Part shown: positions 26,115-36,614 of the stretch, piece after piece
Layout of the letters: each line of letters starts with the position of its first letter
Position numbering within the stretch: position 1 is the first letter of the stretch
Source: Anaerobaca sp035448545
GTDB taxonomy: Bacteria; Planctomycetota; Phycisphaerae; Sedimentisphaerales; Anaerobacaceae
Reading direction: 5' to 3'
DNA length: 64,000 bases
NCBI GenBank assembly: GCA_035448545.1
Contig: DAOTJE010000006.1
Location: 1-64,000, forward strand
The notes under the pieces: model-generated
Database searches by the model: none
What the model was told of the DNA's origin: nothing
Seen by the model: only the letters and a program-made list of their open reading frames with translations
Position numbers and translations under genes: made by a program

Positions 26115-26306
26115 ATGGGCGCACTATGGGAGATCGTGCAAAGCGGCCTGATGTACGGACAATACCGCAAATCCGAATCCATCGAAGACCGGGTCGAGGC
26201 TCTGGAGAATCAACTGCGGGCCACGCAGGACACGCTGCGGTCTCTGGTCAAGAAGCTGGAGGAGCTTCACGGAATTGACATCGACCAGGATGGCAGGATC
26301 GGTTGA
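26115..26306 (+). CDS. Small coiled-coil protein ending in an EF-hand-like loop
   Basis: From the ATG at 26115 (AGGGG about 10 nt upstream) the product is 63 residues. It has a helical N-terminus (MGALWEIVQSGLMYGQYRKS), a heptad-rich segment (IEDRVEALENQLRATQDTLR) and an acidic tail GIDIDQDGRIG that looks like a half EF-hand. No family is recognised with certainty. The gene is isolated and converges with the DUF1080 gene. Confidence 0.65.
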   Translation: MGALWEIVQSGLMYGQYRKSESIEDRVEALENQLRATQDTLRSLVKKLEELHGIDIDQDGRIG

Positions 26307-26346
26307 CGCGTCGCGTGACACACGGGCACAGGTTTCTCTCGCGCGG

Positions 26347-26961
26347 TCAATCCAGCCGGGTCAGGTAGATGTTGCGGAACCGGTACTGGCCGCCGCCGGG
26401 AACCTCGGCCTGAAGCGCGATGTACCCCGTCGCCGGTCCGGTCAGGCCGTCGGCCTGCCAGGCCGGCACGCCGTTGATGACCAGCGAGGCCTTCGTGCCC
26501 TGCACCGTGAGCTGGAAAGCATTCCATTGTCCGGCCTTGACCAGCCCTTCGCTTCGCGCCCCTTCCAGCGACGCGACGTTGCCTTCCTGGCCTTGGAGGA
26601 GGTTGACTTGGTGACGTTCGGGCCAGGGTTGGCCCTCCGGCACGGAATCGTAGCGGAAGTAAACGCCGCTGTCCCACCGGTCCTGGCGCAGGGCCTTCCA
26701 TTCGAATTCGAGAATGAAATCGCCGTATCGCTCTTCCGTCTGTACGAGGCCGTTGCCGGCGACGAGGAGGATGTCGCCGTCGTCGACGGTCGCCTCGCAC
26801 GTGAGGACCTTCCAGCCGTTCAGCGTCTTGCCGTCGAACAAGGCCACACGCCCGGCCCTGGCCGCCGTGGAATCCCTGTCCGTCTTGAGATCGGCGCACG
26901 AGGTCACGAGCGCCATGATCACCAGAATCACCATGTTGCGGAACACGTTCGACTTTCTCAT
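26347..26961 (-). CDS. DUF1080 (3-keto-disaccharide hydrolase-like) lipoprotein
   Basis: From the ATG at 26961 the product is 204 residues. A lipoprotein signal ends in VTSC, so the mature protein is probably membrane-anchored. The DUF1080 concanavalin-like fold follows, with the motifs LFDGKTLNGWK, YGDFILEFEWK, SGVYFRYD and GYIALQ. Many DUF1080 proteins occur in planctomycetes and are linked to sugar or glycoside metabolism. No oxidoreductase partner is adjacent, so the substrate is not deducible. Confidence 0.9.
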   Translation of the reverse strand: MRKSNVFRNMVILVIMALVTSCADLKTDRDSTAARAGRVALFDGKTLNGWKVLTCEATVDDGDILLVAGNGLVQTEERYGDFILEFEWKALRQDRWDSGVYFRYDSVPEGQPWPERHQVNLLQGQEGNVASLEGARSEGLVKAGQWNAFQLTVQGTKASLVINGVPAWQADGLTGPATGYIALQAEVPGGGQYRFRNIYLTRLD

Positions 26962-27006
26962 ACGATCTCCGGGGCTTTCAACCTTGCGCAAGTCGGGGCG
27001 TGAATC

Positions 27007-27495
27007 TTACATGTCGCCCTTACCCTGTCGCGGCATGGCGATGGTGCCGGTTCGCGCGACGCTCTTGATGCCGTAGGGCTTGCAGACATTGATGAAAGCC
27101 TCGATTTTCGTCTCGGGCCCGCTGACCTCGACCATGAGAGACTTGAGGCCGATGTCGACGACGCGACCGCGGAACATCTCGATCAGCGCAAAGATCTCGG
27201 GCCGCTTCTCCGGGGGCGCCGAGACCGTGATCAGCATGAGGTCGCGCGCAACCACCGGCTGGCCCGCGAAGTCCTGGACCTTGACGACGGGGATGATCTT
27301 CGCCAGTTGCTTTCGCACCTGCTCCAGGACCTTGTCGTCACCGATGACGACGATCGTCATGCGACTGAGATTGGGGTCCTCGGTGCGTCCGACGACGAGG
27401 GAATCGATGTTGAATGCGCGGGCGGCGAACATTCCCGCGACGTGGGCCAGAACGCCCGGCTTGTTTTCGACGAGAGCGCTGATTATGTGTTTCAT
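27007..27495 (-). CDS. ilvH: Acetolactate synthase small (regulatory) subunit
   Basis: This 162-residue protein has an N-terminal ACT domain (HIISALVENKPGVLAHVAGM, FNIDSLVVGRTED) and a C-terminal ALS-associated domain. It binds the large subunit and confers valine feedback control. It follows the first large-subunit gene by 27 bp on the same strand and is the last gene of the ilv operon here. ilvC is not in this run. Confidence 0.95.
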   Translation of the reverse strand: MKHIISALVENKPGVLAHVAGMFAARAFNIDSLVVGRTEDPNLSRMTIVVIGDDKVLEQVRKQLAKIIPVVKVQDFAGQPVVARDLMLITVSAPPEKRPEIFALIEMFRGRVVDIGLKSLMVEVSGPETKIEAFINVCKPYGIKSVARTGTIAMPRQGKGDM

Positions 27496-27522
27496 GGGGA
27501 ACCCCGCTTTCTATGCACTCGG

Positions 27523-29253
<1,731 letters not shown>

Positions 29254-29378
29254 TTTTGATCTCCTTTCCCAACAGCACGACGCCGGGGTATTCCACCGTC
29301 GTGACTTTCTGACCTGGCAAGATCGTCCCTTCGGCAGTTCATCCGACAGGACCTGTGCTCCGGGCAAACACCCGGACG

Positions 29379-31109
29379 CTACATGGCGCCGACAGGCGAC
29401 AGCAATCCTTCCATCTCGTGGAGGCCTTTGCCGGCCGGGACCATTGGCCAGACATTCTCATGGGCCTCGACGTGAAAATCAACCACACAGGGCTTCTTCT
29501 CCGCAAGCATTCGGTCGATCGCGGCGTCGACGTCGGTCTTGGCGTCCACGGTGATCCCGGTCGCGCCGACCGCCCGAGCGTACGCAGCGTAATCGGGGTT
29601 GCTCACACGGCTGTGAATGTAACGGCGATCATAGAACAACTCCTGCCATTGGCGGATCATCCCCATATACCCATTGTTGAAGATGCATATCTTGATCGGA
29701 AGCCGGGTCTGGACGGCCGTCGACAGTTCGGACAGCGTCATATTGAAGCTGTGGTCCCCGTCGATATCGATGACCGTCGCCTCGGGTCGGGCCAGTTGCG
29801 CGCCGATGGCGGCCGGCAGGCCAAAACCCATCGTCCCCAGACCGCCCGAGGTGATCAACTGCCGGCCTCGGCGGAAGCGGTAGAACTGAGCGGCCCACAT
29901 CTGGTGCTGGCCCACGCCGGTGGTGATGACGGCCTCGCCGTCCGTGCGCCGGCACAGCTCCTCGATGACGTATTGCGGCTTGATCGATGAGGCCGCCCGA
30001 TCGAAATCCGGGGCCCACGCGTTCTTCCACGCCGCGATCTGCGCGAACCAAGCCGCCCTTGCGTAGTGCCTGACGTGGCGAGCCAGCTCCGAAAGGACGG
30101 TCCTGGCATCGCCCACGATGGGGATGTCCGCCCGAACGAGCTTTGAGATGCTCGCCGGATCGATATCAATGTGAATCACCTGGGCCTTGGGAGCGAAACG
30201 CCGCGGATTGCCGGTGACGCGGTCGTCGAACCGCGTGCCGACGGCGATCAGCAGGTCGCACTCCTGAACCGCGTAGTTGGCGTAGGCGGTTCCATGCATG
30301 CCGAGCATGTCCAGCGACTGGGGCAAAGTCTGATCGTAGCTGCCCAGCCCCATCAGCGTCATGGCAACGGGCAGGTTGGCCTTGCGGGCCAGGTCTCTCA
30401 ACTCGCCTGTGGCATTGCCGCTGATAACCCCGCCACCGGCCAAAAGGACGGGGCGCTGGGCCTGATCGATAGCCTCGGCGGCACGGACAATCTGTGTCGC
30501 ATCGCCGACGATGCGGACTCTGTAGCCGGGCAGATTGATCTGAGGCGTGGCTTCAGACTGACTTGCGGCGAATTCGAGATCCACGGGCAGGTCGATCAGG
30601 ACCGGGCCGGGCCGACCGGTCGAGGCGATGTAGAAGGCCTCGTGCATCGTGCGAGCCAGGTTTTTGACGTCCTTGACGATGTAATTGTGCTTCGTCACCG
30701 GACGGGTGATCCCGACCATGGGGGCTTCCTGGAAGGCATCACCGCCGATCAGGTCGGTTCGGACCTGCCCGGTGATGGCAACCAGGGGGACCGAATCCAT
30801 CATGGCGGTGGCCAGACCGGTGACCAGGTTGCACGCGCCGGGTCCGCTGGTGGCGATAACAACGCCCGTCCTGCCACTGGCACGGGCGTATGCGTCGGCC
30901 ATGTGGCAGCCACCCTGCTCATGACAGGGCACGACGAAGCGAATCGGGGCGGTTTGCAGCCGGTCGAACAAGGGCAGCACGGAGGCACCGATATAGCCGA
31001 AAACAGTGTCGACGCCGTGCGCAAGTAGCGCGTCGACAACAACTTGAGCGCCAGTTTTGCAGACAGGAGGCGTGGCCGGTCCGGCCGAGGCAGGCAGCTC
31101 AGATGACAT
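29379..31109 (-). CDS. ilvB: Second acetolactate synthase large-subunit paralogue
   Basis: This 576-residue paralogue is closely similar to the downstream copy throughout. The catalytic Glu is kept (PCHEQGGCHMADAYARASG), as is the cofactor region GDHSFNMT with NNGYMGM. Differences sit near the active-site entrance: GYIGASVLPLF replaces GYTGGVVLPLF. It is first in the operon, with its own ribosome binding site (GGGAAAGG), and 125 bp separate it from the next copy. The two may differ in substrate preference or in response to ilvH. A catabolic acetolactate synthase is an alternative reading. Confidence 0.93.
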   Translation of the reverse strand: MSSELPASAGPATPPVCKTGAQVVVDALLAHGVDTVFGYIGASVLPLFDRLQTAPIRFVVPCHEQGGCHMADAYARASGRTGVVIATSGPGACNLVTGLATAMMDSVPLVAITGQVRTDLIGGDAFQEAPMVGITRPVTKHNYIVKDVKNLARTMHEAFYIASTGRPGPVLIDLPVDLEFAASQSEATPQINLPGYRVRIVGDATQIVRAAEAIDQAQRPVLLAGGGVISGNATGELRDLARKANLPVAMTLMGLGSYDQTLPQSLDMLGMHGTAYANYAVQECDLLIAVGTRFDDRVTGNPRRFAPKAQVIHIDIDPASISKLVRADIPIVGDARTVLSELARHVRHYARAAWFAQIAAWKNAWAPDFDRAASSIKPQYVIEELCRRTDGEAVITTGVGQHQMWAAQFYRFRRGRQLITSGGLGTMGFGLPAAIGAQLARPEATVIDIDGDHSFNMTLSELSTAVQTRLPIKICIFNNGYMGMIRQWQELFYDRRYIHSRVSNPDYAAYARAVGATGITVDAKTDVDAAIDRMLAEKKPCVVDFHVEAHENVWPMVPAGKGLHEMEGLLSPVGAM

Positions 31110-31128
31110 ACGCTATTACCTTTCCCGA

Positions 31129-31308
31129 TCAACACGTCGGGCTCCTACCGTCAGGGGCCCTTTGGTCATTCCGGGGGACCGTGGCGTCGAGAAGCTCCTC
31201 GCGGCGACCAACCGCTCTTGCACTGAAGAGCGGCCGATGCACCCGGAGATACGTGCTCTGCCACGACCCCGTAACCATCCCAGCCAAGCTGAGATGCACC
31301 AGGATCAT
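31129..31308 (-). CDS. Possible leader peptide of the ilv operon
   Basis: A 59-codon frame starts MILVHLSLAGMV, with Ile, Leu and Val as codons 2-4 and further Leu and Val codons soon after. It ends 19 bp before the ilvB start. There is no clear ribosome binding site and the frame is long for a leader peptide, so it may be chance. Confidence 0.25.
   Translation of the reverse strand: MILVHLSLAGMVTGSWQSTYLRVHRPLFSARAVGRREELLDATVPRNDQRAPDGRSPTC
31212..31233. repeat. Stem-loop in the ilv leader
   Basis: CCGCTCTT (31212-31219) and AAGAGCGG (31226-31233) form a perfect 8-bp stem with a 6-nt loop. No T-run follows in the direction of transcription, so it is not an intrinsic terminator by itself. 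Confidence 0.6.
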
Positions 31309-31335
31309 TCATCCGTGTTCATGCACGGAAACCAT

Positions 31336-31364
31336 ACCATACAAATACGGGCTCATCCTGTCAA
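31336..31364 (-). promoter_or_regulatory. Promoter of the ilv operon
   Basis: On the minus strand a perfect -35 TTGACA (31364-31359) and TATGGT (31341-31336) are 17 bp apart. This is one of the best sigma-70-type matches in the window. Confidence 0.65.
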
Positions 31365-31571
31365 GCTTTTCCGCGAGCTGGGCGTGAAATATACGTATTT
31401 CTACTTATGTTCGCTGCGGAGCCGGGACGATGCTTATAGGAAGACAGAGTGGCCGGCGCCTCCCCTTTCCTCCGCGTCCAGGCTTGAGATGCATTCTCCG
31501 GTCCAGATGGGCTGCAGACGGGCGGGCAGGCGTCCGCCATTCCTTTTCGGAACGTCCTTGTAGCCTTTGGC

Positions 31572-31599
31572 TTGTAATCACCGAGTATCATGCTATAAT
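31572..31599 (+). promoter_or_regulatory. Promoter of the sigma/anti-sigma operon
   Basis: TTGTAA (31572-31577) and a perfect TATAAT (31594-31599) are 16 bp apart. The start codon of the sigma gene is about 55 nt downstream of the predicted transcription start. Confidence 0.6.
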
Positions 31600-31659
31600 G
31601 AAACAGGCCGCAGGAGATGTCATTCTCACTGCGGTCCGGGGGCTGGAGCAGGAAAAACA

Positions 31660-32199
31660 GTGACAGAGCAGCATCAGATCGGCGTGTCGAGCAAAGCAGC
31701 AGTCGATGCGGCGTGGGCGCTTTTCTGTGAGCACGGTGCGTTCATCCGCGCCGTCATTCGTTTCCAGGCCAGGAATGAGTCTCATGAGGATGATCTGTTT
31801 CAGCAGCTGTTTCTGTCGCTGGTAAGCAGACCCATGCCCCCCGACGTCGAGAACGTCAAGAGCTACCTCTACCGGGCTATCGCCAACGACATTGTCGATT
31901 CGGCACGCCGCGAAGCCCGCCAACAGAAACATTTTGAAAAAATTGCCGAAGAATTTCGGAATTCCATCCACAAACAGGCACCGGCGGACGCCCTTATAGG
32001 TGTAGTCGATGGCGACGCCGCGTTCGCGTGCCTGGCCCGCCACTTGCGCAAGAGAGAGGCAGAGGCCGTCGTTCTGCGGTACCAGGATGATCGGAGTATC
32101 CCGGAGATCGCGCGCGTGATGGGCGTTGACAGGCGGACTGTCAGCCACTATCTGGCCGCGGCGATAAGGCGGTTGAGGAGAATCTGTGCAATTGAATGA
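31660..32199 (+). CDS. ECF-type RNA polymerase sigma factor
   Basis: The GTG at 31660, with GGAG about 8 nt upstream, gives 179 residues and is preferred to an upstream frame that lies within the promoter. Region 2 is seen as HEDDLFQQLFLSLVSRP and VKSYLYRAIANDIVDSARRE. The region 4 helix-turn-helix is SIPEIARVMGVDRRTVSHYL. The next gene, 3 bp away, encodes a membrane protein with four zinc modules, the expected anti-sigma partner. The pair probably senses an envelope or redox cue. Confidence 0.88.
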   Translation: MTEQHQIGVSSKAAVDAAWALFCEHGAFIRAVIRFQARNESHEDDLFQQLFLSLVSRPMPPDVENVKSYLYRAIANDIVDSARREARQQKHFEKIAEEFRNSIHKQAPADALIGVVDGDAAFACLARHLRKREAEAVVLRYQDDRSIPEIARVMGVDRRTVSHYLAAAIRRLRRICAIE

Positions 32200-32202
32200 G
32201 GG

Positions 32203-33879
32203 ATGCGGATGGTTGCGTTCGACGGAAGCGAGTTGTGTCGAGAAGCGGAACCTTATTACTTTGATTACCTCCAGGACCCGAGGAACGTGTCCGTTCCGCG
32301 GTCTGTAGCATGCCACATCGAAGCGTGCCCTTATTGCCGGAGCCGGGTTCAATCGCTCCGTGAGCTTCTTTGCGACTTGGACGGGCGTCCCCGGCCGGCA
32401 TCGGCCGACCAGAATCTTCAACTCATCCATGAGTTGCGGTCGCACTTCGAGTATGTCGACGAGCCGATTACATGTGAGCAGGTCAAGCCGTTTCTGGGCC
32501 GTCTGCTGACCCCATCCGTGAGGATCCGGATACCGACGCCCATTACCGCCCATATCGATCAGTGCGAAGCCTGTGCGAGGGATCTCGAATCACTGCGGCG
32601 ACTTGAGCCGCGCATCGAGCAGTTGACCCGTCTGGGACCGCTATTGGGGCGGCAGCCGCAGAAGGACCCCTGCCTGTGCCTGCGAGCCCGGTCGCATGTG
32701 GCTGCTCTGGCCTTGCTCTGGCCCGAGGGCATCCCGCCGGAGATCCTGGACCACCTGTGCGAGTGCCCGCGATGCCGTCGCGAGGTGTACCGGCGCCGGC
32801 AGCATTACCTGGACCACGTTCGGTTCGACCAGACTCAGACCACGGTGCTTTGCTGTGAAGAGATCACCACGGCTGAGTTGCTGGACTGGGCCATTCCATA
32901 CGGTCGACGCCCCGAGTCCTTTCGGACGGAAAGGCAGCAAGCCGTTCGCGAGCACGTTCGTTCCTGCCCGTTATGTTTGGAGAGAATGCAGCAGATTCAT
33001 CGCATCGTCGCGGACATTGCCGAACGGGCCGATTCCGGCGTCACCACGGTGTACGCGGCGAAAGACTACGCGGGAACGCCCTGCGACGACGCACAGACAA
33101 CCTCCTCCGAAACCTCCCCGCTCGATGTCCAGGTGCCTGATCGCGACCACGTGCTCGCTTCGAAGCATCTCGGAATCGGGACCCTTCTGACGAAATGTGG
33201 TGTTTACGGGTCCGCGCGTGGTCCGCTTTCCAGGGTCGCCTTCCTGGCGGCTGCGATGATCCCGCTGGCGGTTCTGTTCGCCTTGAGCCTGCCGGCGGCG
33301 TCCGCGCTGAGTGTCCGTCAGGTTGACCGCGTCCTTGCCAGGACCCGGGCCGTGCACGTGTCGGTGTTTGGCGAAGACAAGTCCAAGCCTATCCAGCAGT
33401 TGTGGATTTCCCGCGCCGCCGGGCTGGTGATATCCGAGCTGGCGTCGGAACGGAGGATTCACGATTTGCGCAGTGGTCAGACGACAATCATTCCGTCCGG
33501 GCGCGGTACGTTCGAGTACGCGGAACTGGACAGCGGCGAAAGGGAAACCATCGAGCGCTCGGCGTGTCGCTTCCTGGAATTCTCACTGGACAGCGTCCCG
33601 CTGGACGCGGAGTTGATCCTTCAGCCGGGGGCCTCTTCGCCGGATGAGGTCGGACTCGAAATATACGAACTGGCCTGGAATCAGACGTCCGACAACGGAA
33701 CGCCACTGCCCAGGAAGCTGCGGCTCTATATTGACCCCGTGAAGAGACTTCCTGTTCGCCAGGAGTTTTCGTCATGGGTTCCTGCCACAAATGACTGGCA
33801 CGTGCAGACGACTCTATACGAATATCCCGATGAGGAGAAGATCGAGACGCGTCGTCAGGCACTGCTGTCAGTGAAGTAA
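32203..33879 (+). CDS. Membrane anti-sigma factor with four ZAS-type zinc modules
   Basis: This 558-residue protein carries four H-x3-C-x2-C motifs: HIEACPYC (38-45), HIDQCEAC (117-124), HLCECPRC (184-191) and HVRSCPLC (251-258). Each has a cysteine about 25-33 residues upstream (C12, C91, C157/C159, C217/C218), so four complete zinc-binding anti-sigma modules are predicted. One membrane segment follows at about 345-369. The 190-residue outer domain is beta-rich and resembles sensor regions of unknown fold. Classic anti-sigma factors have one module. It is coupled to the sigma gene (3-bp gap). Confidence 0.8.
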   Translation: MRMVAFDGSELCREAEPYYFDYLQDPRNVSVPRSVACHIEACPYCRSRVQSLRELLCDLDGRPRPASADQNLQLIHELRSHFEYVDEPITCEQVKPFLGRLLTPSVRIRIPTPITAHIDQCEACARDLESLRRLEPRIEQLTRLGPLLGRQPQKDPCLCLRARSHVAALALLWPEGIPPEILDHLCECPRCRREVYRRRQHYLDHVRFDQTQTTVLCCEEITTAELLDWAIPYGRRPESFRTERQQAVREHVRSCPLCLERMQQIHRIVADIAERADSGVTTVYAAKDYAGTPCDDAQTTSSETSPLDVQVPDRDHVLASKHLGIGTLLTKCGVYGSARGPLSRVAFLAAAMIPLAVLFALSLPAASALSVRQVDRVLARTRAVHVSVFGEDKSKPIQQLWISRAAGLVISELASERRIHDLRSGQTTIIPSGRGTFEYAELDSGERETIERSACRFLEFSLDSVPLDAELILQPGASSPDEVGLEIYELAWNQTSDNGTPLPRKLRLYIDPVKRLPVRQEFSSWVPATNDWHVQTTLYEYPDEEKIETRRQALLSVK

Positions 33880-33886
33880 CGCTGTC

Positions 33887-34705
33887 TTACCTGGGTTCCC
33901 ACAGAGGGGTCCGATTGCGGTATGTCTTCTCGTCGCCCTCACCTGTTGTCTCCACCTCCAGCGCAGAGGCCTGCATGCGGTTGACATGCCCATCGGCGTA
34001 CCCGACGTTTACGGTCTTGTTGGCGTGCCGCCCGCCGATGGCGTCATCGATCTGTGCGGGCAGCAATTCCCTGTCCGTGTTGATCGCCAGGCCGGGAATG
34101 TAGGCCGTGCCAACCGGCAGGCTGCCGGAGTATCGCTTGGGAGGCTCCGCCATGACATCCCACCAGCAGATGAGAGCGTATCCGCTGTCAACGAGCAGAA
34201 GTGTCGAGCCCGGGTGACGGATCTCGCTCGTCGACAGCGGAGGCCCTGGAAACTCCTGGCGGTAAAGAGTGATGTCGGCGCCGCTTCGGCACAGAGACCG
34301 ATTGGCGCCGTAATTGCCCCACAGGACATCCTCCGATAATTCCGAGTCCTTGAGGTTTCTGGACGGGCACTCCAGGATTCTCCGGTCACGCCGTGACGGG
34401 TGGCGGACCGCGCCGATGAAGTTCGGCCAGTACCAGCCCGGCAGGTCATACCGGGAGTCGCTGATGTATCCCCCTGGTGGGGGCGGCCGCATCGCCCAGA
34501 TTCCGTACGGCAAGGTCTCGTGTTCCGCTTCGTATTGATGGAACTGGATGGCCAGCTCGCGAATGTGCGCCTGGCACACCGTCGCCCTCGCCTGCTCGCG
34601 AGCGCTGTGGAAGACCGGCAGCAGCAGCGCCGCCAGCATCGCGATGACCGCGATCACGACCAGCAGCTCGACCAGCGTCAGACCTCGGAACCTCATGGCC
34701 TGCAT
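33887..34705 (-). CDS. Type II/IV pseudopilin-like protein (DUF1559-type)
   Basis: This 272-residue protein begins with a prepilin leader and helix (RFRGLTLVELLVVIAVIAML), with the Glu five residues after the expected cleavage Gly. The C-terminal H-x9-DG motif (HANKTVNVGYADGH) is typical of the many planctomycete pseudopilin-like proteins. The start is taken at 34705; 34696 is as likely. It is 62 bp downstream of the C39-like gene on the same strand, and only 7 bp separate its end from the convergent anti-sigma gene. Confidence 0.85.
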   Translation of the reverse strand: MQAMRFRGLTLVELLVVIAVIAMLAALLLPVFHSAREQARATVCQAHIRELAIQFHQYEAEHETLPYGIWAMRPPPPGGYISDSRYDLPGWYWPNFIGAVRHPSRRDRRILECPSRNLKDSELSEDVLWGNYGANRSLCRSGADITLYRQEFPGPPLSTSEIRHPGSTLLLVDSGYALICWWDVMAEPPKRYSGSLPVGTAYIPGLAINTDRELLPAQIDDAIGGRHANKTVNVGYADGHVNRMQASALEVETTGEGDEKTYRNRTPLWEPR

Positions 34706-34767
34706 TTTAGAACTGGCGGCACCCCCGTCAATCGCGGACCATTCGACGCACAACGTGCAATGCGTCG

Positions 34768-36564
34768 CTACTTACACGCGCTCATACCGTACCAGTCCCA
34801 GACGCCGGTCACAAGACACTGGCCACGCGGATCCCAGATGCAGTCGCTGCCGGCCATCCGAGCCAGAATGCCGTCAACGCAACTGCCGCTCGGAGCCTCC
34901 TCGCAGCCCCAGCGTTCGAAGTACCACTGGAAGTAGCCATAGCAGCCGTTTCCGCCGGGCGCGGAGTCACACGGGATGATCCATTCCTCCTGAAGCAACA
35001 TCGTGCAACTCCAGCCGGCCCCGCCGGATATTCTGCGCAGCGCATCGTCTGCGATGTCCGTGAACTGCCCTGTCACGGGCTGATTCGACACCAACAAGGC
35101 AACCCCGGACCACTCGCTTGCCAGGAGGCTTCTGTCCTTCCGGAAATAGAACCTGTCGCCGGCCAGATCGACGATCCAGGCGTACCGGTCGTCGACGTGG
35201 TCCAGGACCACGAAATGATCCTGCCCCGGGATGTGCAGAATTGCCCGGCACCCGCTCAGACCCTCTTCGAAGGCGGCGATGTCCCCTTGGATGGCGCGAC
35301 AATGCAGACCGAGATTCCGGGCACACTGCTGGATGTCGTAAAACGTCGTCCGTCCGTTCGAATCGACCAGTTGGCCCAGTTGACTGTCTGCCACGACCTT
35401 GCCCAACTGCGCGGTCGCGTACCGCAGCGAGGCGGTGGCGCAGTTCTGAGGCCGCCTGTCCTGGCGGGCAGTGTAGGTCAGTCTTTCGGCCAGCAGGAGA
35501 CCCGTGTCGACCGCGTTGGAGTAATTGTACACCGATGCCTTGGCGCTCATCGGCGAGTAATACTCGACGGCGGTGCCGGCGCCGAGCGCCACCTTGAACG
35601 CCTCGACCCCCGGAGAAGCAACGACGACGGAGGTAAAATCCCACTCGTCGGATCGGAGCAACCGGTTGGTGAAGACGTCCCGCTGTTCGATCGTAACCGA
35701 CTTGGGAACCCAGTACCCGCCGACATTCCGGTACCCGGAGCAGCCGATGGAGGTCGCGATGTCACCGCTCGGCATGAAGGCCGACGTTACGGCATAGTCC
35801 TTCGATGGATCCAGGACGAAAGTCCATGGCGAACCGCCCGACGGTGCAACGACCAGCTCGATCTGCCTGATTCCATCGCGAGCGACTTCGCTGGCCGTGA
35901 TCTTCGCAGCGGTCATGTCCTCGTAGGACAGCGGGCCGGACCCCCACGGGATGATGCCTGCGGTCAGCGGACCGGCAACGACGCGCGGCAGCCGGTTGCT
36001 CGCATCCACAATGGCCTCGCCGGCCGAGACGGCGTAGATCGTATACTCCTGCCCATCCCAGGCGAAGACCCGCCGGGCGTTCCAATCCTGGTTGAAGTAC
36101 CTGACCATGTAGTTGCCGGCCAGGTCGGCCGGCGGTGCAATCGAATCGCTCCGCGAGGAGATTGCCACCTCCCAATGAAACCGGTCCCCATCGTACTTGA
36201 GCACAACCGATGAGGTCATGCTGGACTCGTTGGACAGCTCATAGCGAACGTTGAACGGGATGGCTTCCAGATACATCTTCTGGAGTTCCTTGCTGCGCTG
36301 GGCCTTCTCGGCCGTTGCCTCGTATTCGCTCGTCTTCTCCTCGACAATTCGAGCGATATACGTCTCGTCCATTGTTCTGGGGGCCTTGTACTCCCGGTGC
36401 GTTGCCTCGATGGTTCCGGCCGGAATCCAGGTATCCCGCCCCCCGCTGGTGAGCTTCTCGACGATCTCCAGCGCTTCGGCGTTCTCCAGTACCCTCTGGG
36501 CGTATGCCGGAACCACCGTACACAATGCCAGAAACAGAATCAATGTCGATCTCGCGGATCTCAT
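34768..36564 (-). CDS. Secreted protein with C39-like peptidase domain and cysteine-rich tail
   Basis: This 598-residue protein has a signal peptide (STLILFLALCTVVPAYAQ). Residues about 30-350 are unassigned. Residues about 365-495 match a C39 peptidase fold, with C375 in QNCATASLRY, H450 in GQDHFVVLD and D466 in AWIVDLAGD. The last 80 residues hold eight cysteines (C520, 532, 541, 554, 562, 575, 583, 597) and many aromatics. C39 domains usually cut double-glycine leaders in ABC exporters, but no ABC region is present. The ATG has AGGAG upstream. Two palindromes lie before it. Confidence 0.75.
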   Translation of the reverse strand: MRSARSTLILFLALCTVVPAYAQRVLENAEALEIVEKLTSGGRDTWIPAGTIEATHREYKAPRTMDETYIARIVEEKTSEYEATAEKAQRSKELQKMYLEAIPFNVRYELSNESSMTSSVVLKYDGDRFHWEVAISSRSDSIAPPADLAGNYMVRYFNQDWNARRVFAWDGQEYTIYAVSAGEAIVDASNRLPRVVAGPLTAGIIPWGSGPLSYEDMTAAKITASEVARDGIRQIELVVAPSGGSPWTFVLDPSKDYAVTSAFMPSGDIATSIGCSGYRNVGGYWVPKSVTIEQRDVFTNRLLRSDEWDFTSVVVASPGVEAFKVALGAGTAVEYYSPMSAKASVYNYSNAVDTGLLLAERLTYTARQDRRPQNCATASLRYATAQLGKVVADSQLGQLVDSNGRTTFYDIQQCARNLGLHCRAIQGDIAAFEEGLSGCRAILHIPGQDHFVVLDHVDDRYAWIVDLAGDRFYFRKDRSLLASEWSGVALLVSNQPVTGQFTDIADDALRRISGGAGWSCTMLLQEEWIIPCDSAPGGNGCYGYFQWYFERWGCEEAPSGSCVDGILARMAGSDCIWDPRGQCLVTGVWDWYGMSACK

Positions 36565-36585
36565 GGCCTATCTCCTTATAACAAA

Positions 36586-36603
36586 GTATTGTCGTAACAA
36601 TAC
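36586..36603. promoter_or_regulatory. Inverted repeat upstream of the C39-like gene (operator candidate 1)
   Basis: GTATTGT and ACAATAC are perfect 7-bp arms around CGTA. The site lies 22-39 bp before the C39-like start codon, where an operator or mRNA hairpin would act. Confidence 0.5.
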
Positions 36604-36614
36604 ATACGCCGCAC

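Larger units (their letters stand above)
31110..31329 (-). promoter_or_regulatory. Long 5' leader of the ilv operon
   Basis: The predicted transcript carries about 220 nt before the first ilvB. It begins with a small stem-loop (CCGTG/CACGG, 31313-31328). It then has a possible leader frame beginning ATG ATC CTG GTG, and a perfect 8-bp hairpin at 31212-31233. Attenuation by branched-chain amino acids would fit the operon but is unproven. Confidence 0.4.

Noticed and set aside
31110..31330. T-box riboswitch in the ilv leader
   Set aside because: A stretch GGTTGGTCGCCGCG on the minus strand resembles the T-box core but misses key positions, and no specifier stem or terminator pair was found.
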